Assembly: GCA_947623455.1 (NCBI GenBank)
Contig: OX392527.1
Location: forward strand, 12,892,001-12,956,000
Direction: 5' to 3'
Length of the DNA stretch: 64,000 nucleotides
Source: Mimachlamys varia
Lineage: Eukaryota; Mollusca; Bivalvia; Pectinida; Pectinidae
Shown: positions 22,999 through 36,007 of the stretch, one piece after another
Position numbering within the stretch: position 1 is the first letter of the stretch
How the letters are laid out: each line of letters begins with the position of its first letter
Made by a program: the position numbers and the translations under genes
The notes under the pieces: generated by a model
What the model saw: the letters and a program-made list of their open reading frames with translations, nothing else
What the model was told of the DNA's origin: nothing
The model's database searches: none

Positions 22999-23629
22999 TA
23001 CTGTAAACCAACGTCCTTTCGCGGCTACTAACTTCCGCGATTTCACCAACACATGAGGTTTGCGGCGAGTTATTTTTGCGGAATCGATCATTTATAATTC
23101 TAAATATTATGGTAAACCCTGCCGGGAGTAAGTATTGGTACCGATCTGTGTATCCCTTTAGAGCCACAACTGAAAAGAACTTACGAGTTAATAAAATATA
23201 GAGCCAGGTTGTATCATTGATTTTAATTCTTTTTATACGTGTGTTATTAATAATTCTAACGGATTATGATAGAAGGAAATTCGGAACAGCATAGTCGGTT
23301 GGTGCACATACTACTGTGCCATATGCTGTCATGGACATCATGCTAGGCCTACTTATTTTTTTAACTCATGAAATATCTTTAACTTGTAAATTTTATTTTG
23401 TGATAATTTGAGTAATTATTTTTGTAATATTACTAACACAAAGGATGTGCTTCTTATGGTGATAAGTACCAGACAGGAGATAACTGACGTGTCATGATAT
23501 CGCTTCAAGTATACCAAGTTATAGTGTTCTATGTATTACCTACATTCGAATCATAATTCACAGCAATTAACTTTCACAAATTTGTTTTGATCGTGAAATT
23601 CACGAAAGTAAATCGGTTGGTTTACAGTA
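22999..23629. mobile_element. MITE with TACTGTAAACCAAC terminal inverted repeats
   Basis: The left end TACTGTAAACCAACGTCC and the right end (read inverted) TACTGTAAACCAACCGATTT share a 14-bp TIR beginning with TA, consistent with a TA target duplication. Subterminal sequence is rich in TTTCGCGG / TTCCGCGATTT on the left and 'cgtgaaattcacgaaagta' on the right. Total ~630 bp with no transposase. A Tc1/mariner-like or other TA-targeting family is likely, but the superfamily cannot be fixed. The right end abuts the 45-bp array. Confidence 0.7.
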
Positions 23630-26600
23630 GGCTGAGGAGGAAATATCCATCTAATTACTCCACTAGAGGTGACAGACTGAGGAGGAAATATCCATCTAAT
23701 TACTACACTAGAGGTTACAGACTGAGGAGGAAATATCCATCTAATTACAACACTAGAGGTGACAGACTGAGGAGGAAATATCTATCTAATTACTACACTA
23801 GAGGTTACAGACTGAGGAGGAAATATCCATCTAATTACTACACTAGAGGTTACAGACTGAGGAGGAAATATCCATCTAATTACTACACTAGAGGTTACAG
23901 ACTGAGGAGGAAATATCCATCTAATTACTACACTAGAGGTTACAGACTGAGGAGGAAATATCAATCTAATTAGAGGTTATACAGACTGAGGAGGAAATAT
24001 CCATCTAATTACTACACTAGAGGTTACAGACTGAGGAGTAAATATCCATCTAATTACTACACTAGAGGTTACAGACTGAGGAGGAAATATCCATCTAATT
24101 ACTACACTAGAGGTTACAGACTGAGGAGGAAATATCCATCTAATTACTACACTAGAGGTGACAGACTGAGGAGGAAATATCCATCTAATTACTACACTAG
24201 AGGTGACAGACTGAGGAGGAAATATCCATCTAATTACTACACTGGAGGTTACAGACTGAGGAGGAAATATCCATCTAATTACTACACTAGAGGTTACAGA
24301 CTGAGGAGGATATATCCATCTAATTACTACACTAGAGGTTACAGACTGAGGAGGAAATATCCATCTAATTACTACACTAGAGGTTATACAGACTGAGGAG
24401 GAAATATCCATCTAATTACTCCACTAGAGGTTACAGACTGAGGAGGAAATATCCATCTAATTACTACACTAGAGGTTACAGACTGAGGAGGAAATATCCA
24501 TCTAATTACTACACTAGAGGTGACAGACTGAGGAGGATATATCCATCTAATTACTACACTAGAGGTGACAGACTGAGGAGGAAATATCCATCTAATTACT
24601 ACACTAGAGGTGACAGACTGAGGAGGAAATATCCATCTAATTACTACACTAGAGGTGACAGACTGAGGAGGAAATATCCATCTAATTACTACACTAGAGG
24701 TGACAGACTGAGGAGGAAATATCCATCTAATTACTACACTAGAGGTTACAGACTGAGGAGGAAATATCCATCTAATTACTACACTAGAGGTTATACAGAC
24801 TGAGGAGGAAATATCCATCTAATTACTACACTAGAGGTGACAGACTGAGGAGGAAATATCCATCTAATTACTACACTAGAGGTGACAGACTGAGGAGGAA
24901 ATATCCATCTAATTACTACACTAGAGGTGACAGACTGAGGAGGAAATATCCATCTAATTACTACACTAGAGGTGACAGACTGAGGAGGAAATATCCATCT
25001 AATTACTACACTAGAGGTGACAGACTGAGGAGGAAATATCCATCTAATTACTCCACTAGAGGTGACAGACTGAGGAGGAAATATCCATCTAATTACTACA
25101 CTAGAGGTGACAGACTGAGGAGGAAATATCCATCTAATTACTACACTAGAGGTGACAGACTGAGGAGGAAATATCCATCTAATTACTCCACTAGAGGTTA
25201 CAGACTGAGGAGGAAATATCCATCTAATTACTACACTAGAGGCTACAGACTGAGGAGGAAATATCCATCTAATTACTCCACTAGAGGTGACAGACTGAGG
25301 AGGAAATATCCATCTAATTACTACACTAGAGGCTACAGACTGAGGAGGAAATATCCATCTAATTACTCCACTAGAGGTGACAGACTGAGGAGGAAATATC
25401 CATCTAATTACTACACTAGAGGTGACAGACTGAGGAGGAAATATCCATCTAATTACTCCACTAGAGGTTACAGACAGGAGGAAATATCCATCTAATTACT
25501 ACACTAGAGGTTATACAGACTGAGGAGGAAATATCCATCTAATTACTACACTAGAGGTTACAGACTGAGGAGGAAATATCCATCTAATTACTACACTAGA
25601 GGTTACAGACTGGGGAGGAAATATCCATCTAATTACTACACTAGAGGCTACAGACTGAGGAGGAAATATCCATCTAATTACTACACTAGAGGCTACAGAC
25701 TGAGGAGGAAATATCCATCTAATTACTCCACTAGAGGTTACAGACTGAGGAGGAAATATCCCTCTAATTACTACACTAGAGGTGACAGACTGAGGAGGAA
25801 ATATCCATCTAATTACTACACTAGAGGTGACAGACTGAGGAGGAAATATCCATCTAATTACTACACTAGAGGTGACAGACTGAGGAGGAAATATCCATCT
25901 AATTACTACACTAGAGGTGACAGACTGAGGAGGAAATATCCATCTAATTACTACACTAGAGGTTACAGACGGAGGAGGAAATATCCATCTAATTACTACA
26001 CTAGAGGTGACAGACGGAGGAGGAAATATCCATCTAATTACTACACTAGAGGTGACAGACTGAGGAGGAAATATCCATCTAATTACTACACTAGAGGTGA
26101 CAGACTGAGGAGGAAATATCCATCTAATTACTACACTAGAGGTGACAGACTGAGGAGGAAATATCCATCTAATTACTCCACTAGAGGTAACAGACTGAGG
26201 AGGAAATATCCATCTAATTACTCCACTAGAGGTGACAGACTGAGGAGGAAATATCCATCTAATTACTACACTAGAGGTGACAGACTGAGGAGGAAATATC
26301 CATCTAATTACTACACTAGAGGTTACAGACTGAGGAGGAAATATCCATCTAATTACTCCACTAGAGGTGACAGACTGAGGAGGAAATATCCATCTAATTA
26401 CTCCACTAGAGGTTACAGACTGAGGAGGAAATATCCATCTAATTACTACACTAGAGGTTACAGACTGAGGAGGAAATATCCATCTAATTACTACACTAGA
26501 GGTGACAGACTGAGGAGGAAATATCCATCTAATTACTACACTAGAGGTGACAGACTGAGGAGGAAATATCCATCTAATTACTACACTAGAGGTGACAGAC

Positions 26601-27472
26601 TGAGGAGGAAATATCCATCTAATTACTACACTAGAGGTGACAGACTGAGGAGGAAATATCCATCTAATTACTACACTAGAGGTGACAGACTGAGGAGGAA
26701 ATATCCATCTAATTACTCCACTAGAGGTTATACAGACTGAGGAGGAAATATCCATCTAATTACTACACTAGAGGTGACAGACTGAGGAGGAAATATCCAT
26801 CTAATTACTACACTAGAGGTGACAGACTGAGGAGGAAATATCCATCTAATTACTCCACTAGAGGTGACAGACTGAGGAGGAAATATCCATCTAATTACTC
26901 CACTAGAGGTGACAGACTGAGGAGGAAATATCCATCTAATTACTACACTAGAGGTGACAGACTGAGGAGGAAATATCCATCTAATTACTCCACTAGAGGT
27001 GACAGACTGAGGAGGAAATATCCATCTAATTGCTCCACTAGAGGTGACAGACTGAGGAGGAAATATCCATCTAATTACTACACTAGAGGTGACAGACTGA
27101 GGAGGAAATATCCATCTAATTACTCCACTAGAGGTGACAGACTGAGGAGGAAATATCCATCTAATTACTACACTAGAGGTGACAGACGGAGGAGGAAATA
27201 TCCATCTAATTACTACACTAGAGGTTATACAGACTGAGGAGGAAATATCCATCTAATTACTCCACTAGAGGTTACAGACTGAGGAGGAAATATCCATCTA
27301 ATTACTACACTAGAGGTGACAGACTGAGGAGGAAATATCCATCTAATTACTCCACTAGAGGCTACAGACTGAGGAGGAAATATCCATCTAATTACTCCAC
27401 TAGAGGCTACAGACTGAGGAGGAAATATCCATCTAATTACTCCACTAGAGGTTACAGACTGAGGAGGAAATA
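23630..27472. repeat. 45-bp minisatellite filling intron 12, ~85 copies
   Basis: Almost perfectly regular 45-bp units (GGAAATATCCATCTAATTAC, TACACTAGAG, GTGACAGACTGAGGA). Main variants are TACAC/TCCAC and GTGACAG/GTTACAG/GCTACAG. A 48-bp variant with GGTTATACAG recurs at about 23971, 24384, 24790, 25510, 26727 and 27225 and breaks the reading frame each time. On the minus strand each unit has TTTCCTCCTCAG, an acceptor-like string. The unit nearest exon 12 blends into its intron start, where GTGATTGAGGGATATTTCC resembles a unit. Long WIFPPQSVTSSVVIR frames are artefacts. Confidence 0.95.
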
Positions 27473-27514
27473 TCCCTCAATCACTAACCTAATAGGCTTA
27501 GATGATTCACTTAC

Positions 27515-27750
27515 AATGAATAGATCATTTCCCCCTGTCCAGAAATCTTGATTGCAGTTGACATCAAGCATCTTTGAGACAAAGTCAAGCTCCTCCCTGT
27601 TGAAAACCTGAAGAAGATTGCCACCCAGAGAAATACAGGCCTGTTCTGCTACATCCCAGGTCACATGGCTCCACCCTGGTAGCTTGTAATCAGACAGGTA
27701 GTAGCAGGTACTTTCGTGTTGTTCCCAGCCAATGGGACATCTTAAAAATT
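27515..27750 (-). CDS. Lectin gene exon 12: N-terminal part of CTLD-d
   Basis: Exon of 236 nt, phase 1 in and phase 0 out. Acceptor CTTGTTGTAG before 27750; donor TTCATT|GTAAGTG. It reads FLRCPIGWEQHESTCYYLSD with the first disulphide pair, VTWDVAEQACISLGGNLLQV (the helix-2 cysteine and GG.L), and NCNQDFWTGGNDLFI with the WTG core. A closer AG (TTTTTAAG before 27741) is out of phase with the preceding exon, so the upstream AG was chosen. It joins exon 13 in phase 0. Confidence 0.86.
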
Positions 27751-30046
27751 CTACAACAAGATCACATCCACACTAAATGTCACAACAGGCACCAAAACTA
27801 TTCTTTAGCAGAGAAAGAGATCCTTAAACAGGGCACCTACAAGAGGCTTCAGTGGCCCGATTCATTCAATTATTATTTCACATCTGTGGGATTATCAGGG
27901 TCAGGATCATTTTGTTCTCATAGGTTAACTGCCATTACACTATGCATGATGGATCTTTGTTGGAAGAACTTTTTTACCTGTTTTTAGATACCTAATAATA
28001 TCATCTTTAATGTTCATATACATCATTTTATCTGACCCCATCATTTCATAGCATTTTATTAGAAGGTTCCTTGGTATTCAAAAAACATAATACTTGACCT
28101 CTGTCACCTTGGTAGTTGGTCAAGGTTCTTCATTGAAACAAACTTGGTAACTAGTCTTTTATCCCAACAAATGACTCACCAAGGAACATCACTGTTGACT
28201 TTGTTATTTAGAAGATGCAGAGCACATTTGACCTTGAAAATGGGCTATGGTCATTAATTAAAACTATTCCCTATTATCGTAGCATGCTAATGGTCCAATA
28301 TCATCACTCTAGAATTCAATTGTTGAGAAAAAGTAAATTGAAAATTTCAAACATATCTGACACCTGCAACTTTTTAAGTGGGTCAAAGTTATTTTTATTT
28401 GAAACTTTGTTCAGCTTCTTGCAGGGAAATACCAGTTAATTATTGTGTATCTAGGTCCTTCGATCATTTGACACATTTGATTCAACTTACCTTTAAAGTA
28501 GGGTATGGGTACTTTTATTCACAAATTCATTAAGTTACTACCAGAGAAGTTACCTGGCAAATATAATTTCTCTAAGCTTTTTGTCTTTTCAGTAGAAGTT
28601 ATTTGAAAGTTTTGATATATTTGACCCCCTGTGACCTTGAAAGTTATTGAAAAGCTACCAGTTAAATATCTTGACTATACATTTTGGTTCTTAAAAAATA
28701 AATAAAAACAAAGTAAGCAGGGGCTCACATACACTGTAGATATAACCCCCACAATTAAGTGTGACCTTTGTCCTTTAACCTTGATTGATGACAACCAAAA
28801 TCTAATCAGGTGTAGAATTCCATTGTGTGATGTGGTTATGGTGTGAATATGAACCAAATCTGTCAGGGGGTTCATGAGATACCTTTTACACATGCTTTTT
28901 ATTCCCAAAATGGTCAATGGCGACCTTTGGCCTTTAACCTTGACTGATGACCACCAAAGTTTAATCAGGTGTAGAACTTTATTGTGTTATGCTATGGTGT
29001 GAACATGAACTAAATCTGTCAAGGAATTCAGAAGACATCTTGTACACAAGCTTTTTATCCCAAAATGGTCAAAGGTGACCTTTGACATTTCACAGTGACC
29101 GACGACCACCGAAATCCTATCAAGTGAAGACCTTGATCATGTGATGCTATGGTGTAAATATGAACCAAATCTGACATTGAAGGAAGGTAAAGGTCATTTT
29201 CATTCACAAAGGTACCAGCTAAATATCATTTTTCTAGGCATTTCAGTTTTCCAGAAGAAGTCATTTGAAGGTTTTGACATGGTTTGATCCCATTGAATTT
29301 GATAGCATATCAATGTCATTTTTATTAATAAACTTTGTTCGGTTCCTCCCACGAAAGTTACAAGACAAGTATCACTACTCTGGGACATTTGGTTTCTCAG
29401 AAGAGATAATTTGAAGGATTTGAAATGTTTGACCCTTTGAACTTGCAGTATTTTACCCTTTTGATATTGTATGTCAAGATTATCTTTATTGGAAAACATT
29501 TTTTGTTCCATCGAATGAAGCTGCCAACTAAACAGCATGTTTGGCCTCTTCCACAAAAGCCAATTGTCAAATATCATGTCTCTGGGTATTTCAGTGTTTC
29601 AAAAGAAGTTTGTTTGAAGGTTTTGATATATTTGAACGCTATGATGTTGAAACAATGCCAAGTTTATTTTCATTTTCAAACTTTGACGGGCTCCTTCCCA
29701 AAAAGCTACCAGCCAAATATTAAGATTCTATATAATACATATCAGTTCTTCAGAAGGAGACGTTGTATCAAGTGCTTTCCACATTTGACACGTTGTGACC
29801 TTGAAAGAAGGTTGAGGTCATTTTCATTCACAAGCTAGGCAAGATTTCATGCCTAAAACCTAGAAGCCATATCTTATGATTATGTACCTTTCAATTCACC
29901 AGGAGAAGTCATTTGAAGTGTTCGACATATTTGACCCCTGTGCTTGAAATTATGCCAAGTTTATTTTCATTCTCAAACTTTGTTAGGCTGTAAATATACT
30001 CCACCTAAATATGTTATCACACATCCCAGGTACTGTGTCTGTTTAC
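27751..30046. repeat. Intron 11 with decayed pearl-like units
   Basis: 27751-28060 is unique. From ~28070 to 29995 many degenerate ~140-150 bp units recur, with 'gtgaccttgaaa', 'ggtcattttcattcacaaac', 'agctaccagccaaatat', 'cagaagaagt' and 'ttgaaggttttgacat'. These match the internal unit of the 4208-6092 element but are much older. 28735-29160 holds another degenerate pair of ~170 bp ('tttgacctttaaccttgactgatgaccacc', 'atgctatggtgtgaa'). Short frames in both strands are not genes. Confidence 0.6.
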
Positions 30047-30229
30047 CTGTAACACACATTGGTATCTGACTCCACCGTCCATTAGTTTGACACGTAAGTG
30101 TGTCGTAGTAATAGTCGGAAGGCAGCATGTATGTATTATCACACTGGTACTGTCGGATCCCATGGTCAACAGAATTCCCTCCCTCCACCAAAGCTGACCC
30201 ATGCCAGGGAGAAAATGGCCGAGAACAGG
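30047..30229 (-). CDS. Lectin gene exon 11: CCP/sushi domain
   Basis: Exon of 183 nt, phase 1-1. Acceptor CATCAATTTTAG before 30229; donor TTACAG|GTAAAC. One sushi module: CSRPFSPWHGSALVEGGNSV, IRQYQCDNTYMLPS, LTCQTNGRWSQIPMCV. The four cysteines and the GRWSQIP..C ending are canonical. It is the same length as exon 18 (also CCP). It follows the PAN exon 10, mirroring the PAN then CCP order of exons 3-4. Confidence 0.88.
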
Positions 30230-30375
30230 CTAAAATTGATGAAATGAATTTGTAAAAAAAATCATTAACAGAATTTATGAAACAAAAGAGAACACATAAT
30301 CATTGAAACACAAGAGACAATTAGACATTCAGAAACCATTATATATCACATTTAACTCTTTGTTACTGACTTAAC

Positions 30376-32267
30376 CTGTTATGTACCTGAGACACACCTA
30401 TCCTTGTGTATAGACTTTATCTGTTATGTACCTGAGACACACCTATCCTTGTGTATAGACTTTACCTGTTATGTACCTGAGACACAGCTATCCTTGTGTA
30501 CTGACGTTACCTGTTAGGTACCTGAGACACACCTCCTATCCCTGTGTACACACTTTACCTGTTATATACCTGAAACACACCTATCCTTGTGTACTGACTT
30601 TACCTGTTATATACCTGAGACACTACTATCCCTGTGTACAGACTTTACCTGTTATATAACTGAAACACACCTATCCTTGTGTACTGACTTTACCTGTTAT
30701 ATACCTGAAACACTCCTATCCTTGTGTACTGACTTTACCTGTTATGTACCTAAGACACACCTCCTATCCCTGTGTACACACTTTACCTGTTATATAACTG
30801 AAACACACCTATCCTTGTGTACTGACTTCATCTGTTATATACCTGAGACACTACTATCCCTGTGTACAGACTTCACCTGTTATATACCTGAAACACACCT
30901 ATCCTTGTGTACTGACTTCACCTGTTATATACCTGAGACACAGCTATCCCTGTGTATAGACTTTACCTGTTATATACCTGAAACACACCTATCCTTGTGT
31001 ACTGACTTTACCTGTTATATACCTGAAACACACCTATCCTTGTGTACTGACTTTACCTGTTATATACCTGAAACACACCTATCCTTGTGTACTGACTTTA
31101 CCTGTTATATACCTGAAACACACCTATCCTTGTGTACTGACTTCACCTGTTATATACCTGAGACATTACTATCCTTGTGTACTGACTTTACCTGTTATAT
31201 ACCTGAGACACACCTATCCTTGTGTACTGACTTTACCTGTTATATACCTAAGACACACCTCCTATCCCTGTGTACTGACTTTACCTGTTATATACCTGAG
31301 ACACTACTATCCCTGTGTACAGACTTTACCTGTTATATACCTGAAACACACCTATCCTTGTGTACTGACTTTACCTGTTATATACCTGAAACACACCTAT
31401 TCTTGTGTACAGACTTTACCTGTTATGTACCTAAGACACACCTCCTATCCCTGTGTACTGACTTTACCTGTTATATACCTGAAACACACCTATCCTTGTG
31501 TACTGACTTTACCTGTTATATACCTGAAACACACCTATTCTTGTGTACAGACTTTACCTGTTATATACCTGAAACACACCTATTCTTGTGTACAGACTTT
31601 ACCTGTTATATACCTGAAACACACCTCCTATCCCTGTGTACTGACTTTACCTGTTATGTACCTAAGACACACCTCCTATCCTTGTGTACTGACTTTACCT
31701 GTTATATACCTGAAACACACCTATTCTTGTGTACTGACTTTACCTGTTATATACCTGAAACACACCTATCCCTGTGTACTGACTTTACCTGTTATATACC
31801 TGAAACACACCTATCCTTGTGTACTGACTTTACCTGTTATATACCTGAAACACACCTATCCCTGTGTACTGACTTTACCTGTTATATACCTGAAACACAC
31901 CTATTCTTGTGTACTGACTTTACCTGTTATGTACCTGAGACACACCTCCTATCCTTGTGTACTGACTTTACCTGTTATGTACCTAAGACACACCTCCTAT
32001 CCCTGTGTACTGACTTTACCTGTTATATACCTGAGACACTACTATCCCTGTGTACAGACTTTACCTGTTATATACCTGAAACACACCTATCCTTGTGTAC
32101 TGACTTTACCTGTTATGTACCTAAGACACACCTCCTATCCCTGTGTACTGACTTTACCTGTTATATACCTGAGACACTACTATCCCTGTGTACAGACTTT
32201 ACCTGTTATATACCTGAAACACACCTATCCTTGTGTACTGACTTTACCTGTTATATACCTGAAACAC
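30376..32267. repeat. 45/48-bp minisatellite in intron 10, ~42 copies
   Basis: Units of 45 bp (TGTTATATACCTGAAACACA, CCTATCCTTG, TGTACTGACTTTACC), or 48 bp where CTCCTATCC replaces CTATCC. All lengths are multiples of three, giving a spurious 599-codon plus frame (CTDFTCYIPETHLSL). On the minus strand each unit contains TTTCAG|GTATATAACAG|GTAAAG, with both AG and GT splice-like dinucleotides. It borders directly on the 64-bp array. Confidence 0.94.
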
Positions 32268-32798
32268 AGTACCAGTATTTGTGGTACCTACCTACTATTG
32301 TCCTATGGACCACTGTAGTAGTGTCTGGTGTAGTACATACCAGTATCTGTGGTACCTACCTACTATTGTCCTATGGACCACTGTAGTAGTGTCCGGTGTA
32401 GTACCTGTATCTGTGGTACCTACCTACTATTGTCCTATGGACCACTGTAGTAGTGTCTGGTGTAGTACCAGTATCTGTGGTACCTACCTACTATTGTCCT
32501 ATGGACCACTGTAGTAGTGTCTGGTGTAGTACCAGTATCTGTGGTACCTACCTACTATTGTCCTATGGACCACTGTAGTAGTGTTTGGTGTAGTACCAGT
32601 ATCTGTGGTACCTACATGTACCTACTATTGTCCTATGGGCCACTGTAGTAGTGTGTGGTGTAGTACCAGTATCTGTGGTACCTACCTACTATTGTCCTAT
32701 GGACCACTGTAGTAGTGTGTGGTGTAGTACCAGTATCTGTGGTACCTACCTACTATTGTCCTATGGACCACTGCAGAAGTGTCTGGTGTAGTACCAGT
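32268..32798. repeat. 64-bp minisatellite copying the exon-10 end and donor
   Basis: About eight units of 64 bp. On the minus strand each reads GGTACTACACCAGACACT, ACTACAGTGGTCCATAGG, ACAATAGTAG|GTAGGTACC, then ACAGATACT. The first 48 nt are the last 48 nt of exon 10 and the remainder is the start of its intron, so the array is a tandem duplication of the exon 3' end with its donor. Copies differ from the exon at one or two positions (TCTGCA versus ACTACA). One unit has an extra ACATGTACCT. Confidence 0.94.
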
Positions 32799-32974
32799 GT
32801 TTCTGGCGTTGTATAGGTGACAAATGTTGGTACTGTTTTCATAAGTGAAGGACAGACACCAGGATTGGTAAAGACACTCAAGGCCACATCTCTCCATTGA
32901 TGTCACTCTATCAATGGATGACACAGCCATCAATCCAGTATTGTCCGTGACGGTAAAGGGAGAGAAATTTGCAT
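32750..32974 (-). CDS. Lectin gene exon 10: PAN/apple domain
   Basis: Exon of 225 nt, phase 1-1. Acceptor TTACTTACTTACAG before 32974; donor ATAGTAG|GTAGGT. It encodes ANFSPFTVTDNTGLMAVSS, then ERCGLECLYQSWCLSF, then NSTNICHLYN, the C-x3-C-x5-C ... C pattern of PAN/apple modules. Sequons NFS and NST. The last 48 nt are repeated ~8 times downstream with the donor. Reading into the intron would add a few residues and then hit a stop, so use of a distal copy would truncate the protein. Confidence 0.85.
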
Positions 32975-33207
32975 CTGTAAGTAAGTAAAATTAATTTTGA
33001 TCAGTCTGACAGAAGAATTTACAAATTTCACAACTTGCACCTTCATTTCCATATTTGGTCATACAGTTATCAAATGAAACAAGAGTGTTGTAGGGCAGAT
33101 CAATATATGCCCATCTCATGCTAAAGTAACACAGTCATCTGATTGGACACAGAAGGCCATAGGTCCTTTAATAAGCAAGGTAAATTCACTTTAATGTTGC
33201 TCAAAAT
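32975..33207. other. Intron 9 remnant with AACAAGAG element start
   Basis: Short unique stretch. 33079-33130 reads AACAAGAGTGTTGTAGGGCA then 'gatcaatatatgcccatctca', resembling the 5' start of the AACAAGA-type elements with a GGGCA...TGCCC palindrome. The body and 3' end are missing; the 51-bp array begins soon after. Confidence 0.4.
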
Positions 33208-35606
33208 CACATACACATGCCACTCCAGGTAACATAAAGATGGTTATGACATACACAGAAGATACACATGCCAGTCTGGGTAACATAAAGATGGTTATGA
33301 CATACACAGAAGATACACATGCCACTCCAGGTAACATAAAGATGGTTATGACATACATGCACAGAAGATACACATGCCACTCCAGGTAACATAAAGATGG
33401 TTATGACATACATGCACAGAAGATACACATGCCACTCCAGGTAACATAAAGATGGTTATGACATACACATAAGATACACATGCCACTCCAGGTAACATAA
33501 AGATGGTTATGACATACACAGAAGATACACATGCCAGTCTGGGTAACATAAAGATGGTTATGACATACACAGAAGATACACATGCCAGTCTGGGTAACAT
33601 AAAGATGGTTATGACATACACAGAAGATACACATGCCACTACAGGTAACATAAAGATAGTTATGACATACACAGAATTTACACATGCCACTCCAGGTAAC
33701 ATAAAGATGGTTATGACATACATGCACAGAAGATACACATGCCACTCCAGGTAACATAAAGATGGTTATGACATACACAGAAGATACACATGCTACTCCA
33801 GCTAGGTAACATAAAGATGGTTATGATATACACATAAGATACACATACCACTCCAGGTAACATAAAGATGGTTATGACATACACAGAAGATACACATGCC
33901 ACTCCAGGTAACATAAAGATGGTTATGACATACATGCACAGAAGATACACATGCCACTCCAGGTAACATAAAGATGGTTATGACATACATACACAGAAGA
34001 TACACATGCCACTCCAAGTAACATAAAGATGGTTATGACATACACAGAAGATACACATGCCACTCCAGGTAACATAAAGATGGTTATGACATACACATAA
34101 GATACACATGCCACTCCAGGTAACATAAAGATGGTTATGACATACACATAAGATACACATGCCACTCCAGGTAACATAAAGATGGTTATGACATACATGC
34201 ACATAAGATACACATGCCACTCCAGGTAACATAAAGATGGTTATGACATACACATAAGATACACATGCCACTCCAGGTAACATAAAGATGGTTATGACAT
34301 ACACAGAAGATACACATGCCACTCCAGCTAGGTAACATAAAGATGGTAATGACATACACATAAGATACACATGCCAGTCTGGGTAACATAAAGATGGTTA
34401 TGACATACATGCACAGAAGATACACATGCCACTCCAGGTAACATAAAGATGGTAATGACATACACATAAGATACACATGCCACTCCAGGTAACATAAAGA
34501 TAGTTATGATATACACAGAAGATACACATGCCAGTCTGGGTAACATAAAGATGGTTATGACATACATGCACAGAAGATACACATGCCACTCCAGGTAACA
34601 TAAAGATGGTAATGACATACACAGAAGATACACATGCCACTCCAGCTAGGTAACATAAAGATGGTAATGACATACACATAAGATACACATGCCACTCCAG
34701 GTAACATAAAGATGGTTATGATATACACAGAAGATACACATACCACTCCAGGTAACATAAAGATGTTTATGACATACACATAAGATACACATACCACTCC
34801 AGGTAACATAAAGATGGTTATGACATACATACACAGAAGATACACATGCCACTCCAGGTAACATAAAGATGGTTATGACATACACATAAGATACACATGC
34901 CACTCCAGGTAACATAAAGATGGTTATGATATACACAGAAGATACACATACCACTCCAGGTAACATAAAGATGTTTATGACATACACATAAGATACACAT
35001 GCCACTCCAGGTAACATAAAGATAGTTATGACATACACATAAGATACACATGCCACTCCAGGTAACATAAAGATGGTTATGATATACACAGAAGATACAC
35101 ATACCACTCCAGGTAACATAAATATGTTTATGACATACACATAAGATACACATGCCACTCCAGGTAACATAAAGATAGTTATGACATACACATAAGATAC
35201 ACATGCCACTCCAGGTAACATAAAGATAGTTATGATATACACAGAAGTTACACATACCACTCCAGGTAACATAAAGATGTTTATGACATACACAGAAGAT
35301 ACACATGCCACTCCAGGTAACATAAAGATGGTTATGACATACACAGAAGATACACATGCCACTCCAGGTAACATAAAGATGGTTATGATATACACAGAAG
35401 ATACACATACCACTCCAGGTAACATAAAGATGTTTATGACATACACATAAGATACACATACCACTCCAGGTAACATAAAGATGGTTATGACATACATACA
35501 CAGAAGATACACATGCCACTCCAGGTAACATAAAGATGGTTATGACATACACAGAAGATACACATACCACTCCAGGTAACATAAAGATGTTTATGACATA
35601 CACAGA
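33208..35606. repeat. 51-bp minisatellite in intron 9, ~46 copies
   Basis: Units of 51 bp (AACATAAAGATGGTTATGAC, ATACACAGAAGATACACATG, CCACTCCAGGT), with 55-bp forms (catacatgcacag) and forms with CCAGCTAGGTAAC. Every unit has CCAGGTAAC on the plus strand, a donor-like string on the non-coding strand of the gene. Several overlapping open frames of ITIFMLPGVACVSSVYV type on the minus strand are artefacts. Confidence 0.94.
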
Positions 35607-35759
35607 AGTTGCACACAGTACCCAGCAGTTGTAAACACTAGCTGTGCTGATAACAACATTAGTGTGAATTGATCATCTATTAAACATCAGCTCAGGATTA
35701 TCAGCATCATTTGTGTCTTGATAAAGGGATAGTGACCCTCAAAAATTCACACATCTTAC

Positions 35760-36005
35760 CGTTATATTTGAAACACATGGTAAGGAACTCATTGTCACAT
35801 GGAAGGGAGAACAGTCGGGCCCCTAGCTCCGATATTTCACTGGCAATACACTTTGATGCACTAGCGTTACCGCTAACGCTAAACACAGGGGGTCGTCTCC
35901 ATGCCAGGTATTCATAATCCACAAACTCATAGGGAACAAAGCCATTGGTTAAGATCACGCCCTCTTGACTGGAATTAGTATACATGGCAGTCCACGACGT
36001 CTTAC
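35760..36005 (-). CDS. Lectin gene exon 9: C-terminal half of CTLD-c
   Basis: Exon of 246 nt, phase 1-1. Acceptor GATGTTGTAG before 36005; donor TATAACG|GTAAGATG. It encodes GKTSWTAMYTNSSQEGVIL, then EYLAWRRPPVFSVSGNASAS, KCIASEISELGARLFSLPCD and NEFLTMCFKYN, carrying the last three CTLD cysteines. Sequons NSS and NAS. No EPN/QPD motif. The acceptor lies at the edge of a 4.1-kb 36-bp array whose unit has an acceptor at the equivalent position. Confidence 0.83.
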
Positions 36006-36007
36006 CT

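Noticed and set aside
22964..23167. Possible lectin exon on the minus strand (MALKGYTDRYQYLL...)
   Set aside because: No cysteine pattern of CTLD, CCP, EGF or PAN, and it falls largely inside the MITE at 22999-23629.
25511..26755. 414-codon minus frame (WIFPPQSVTSSVVIR repeats)
   Set aside because: Lies within the 45-bp array of intron 12, broken whenever the 48-bp variant occurs; no start context and no domain.
30587..32386. 599-codon plus frame (CTDFTCYIPETHLSL repeats)
   Set aside because: Product of a 45/48-bp intronic minisatellite whose unit lengths are multiples of three; overlapping frames are equally open, and it lies between two well-supported minus-strand exons.
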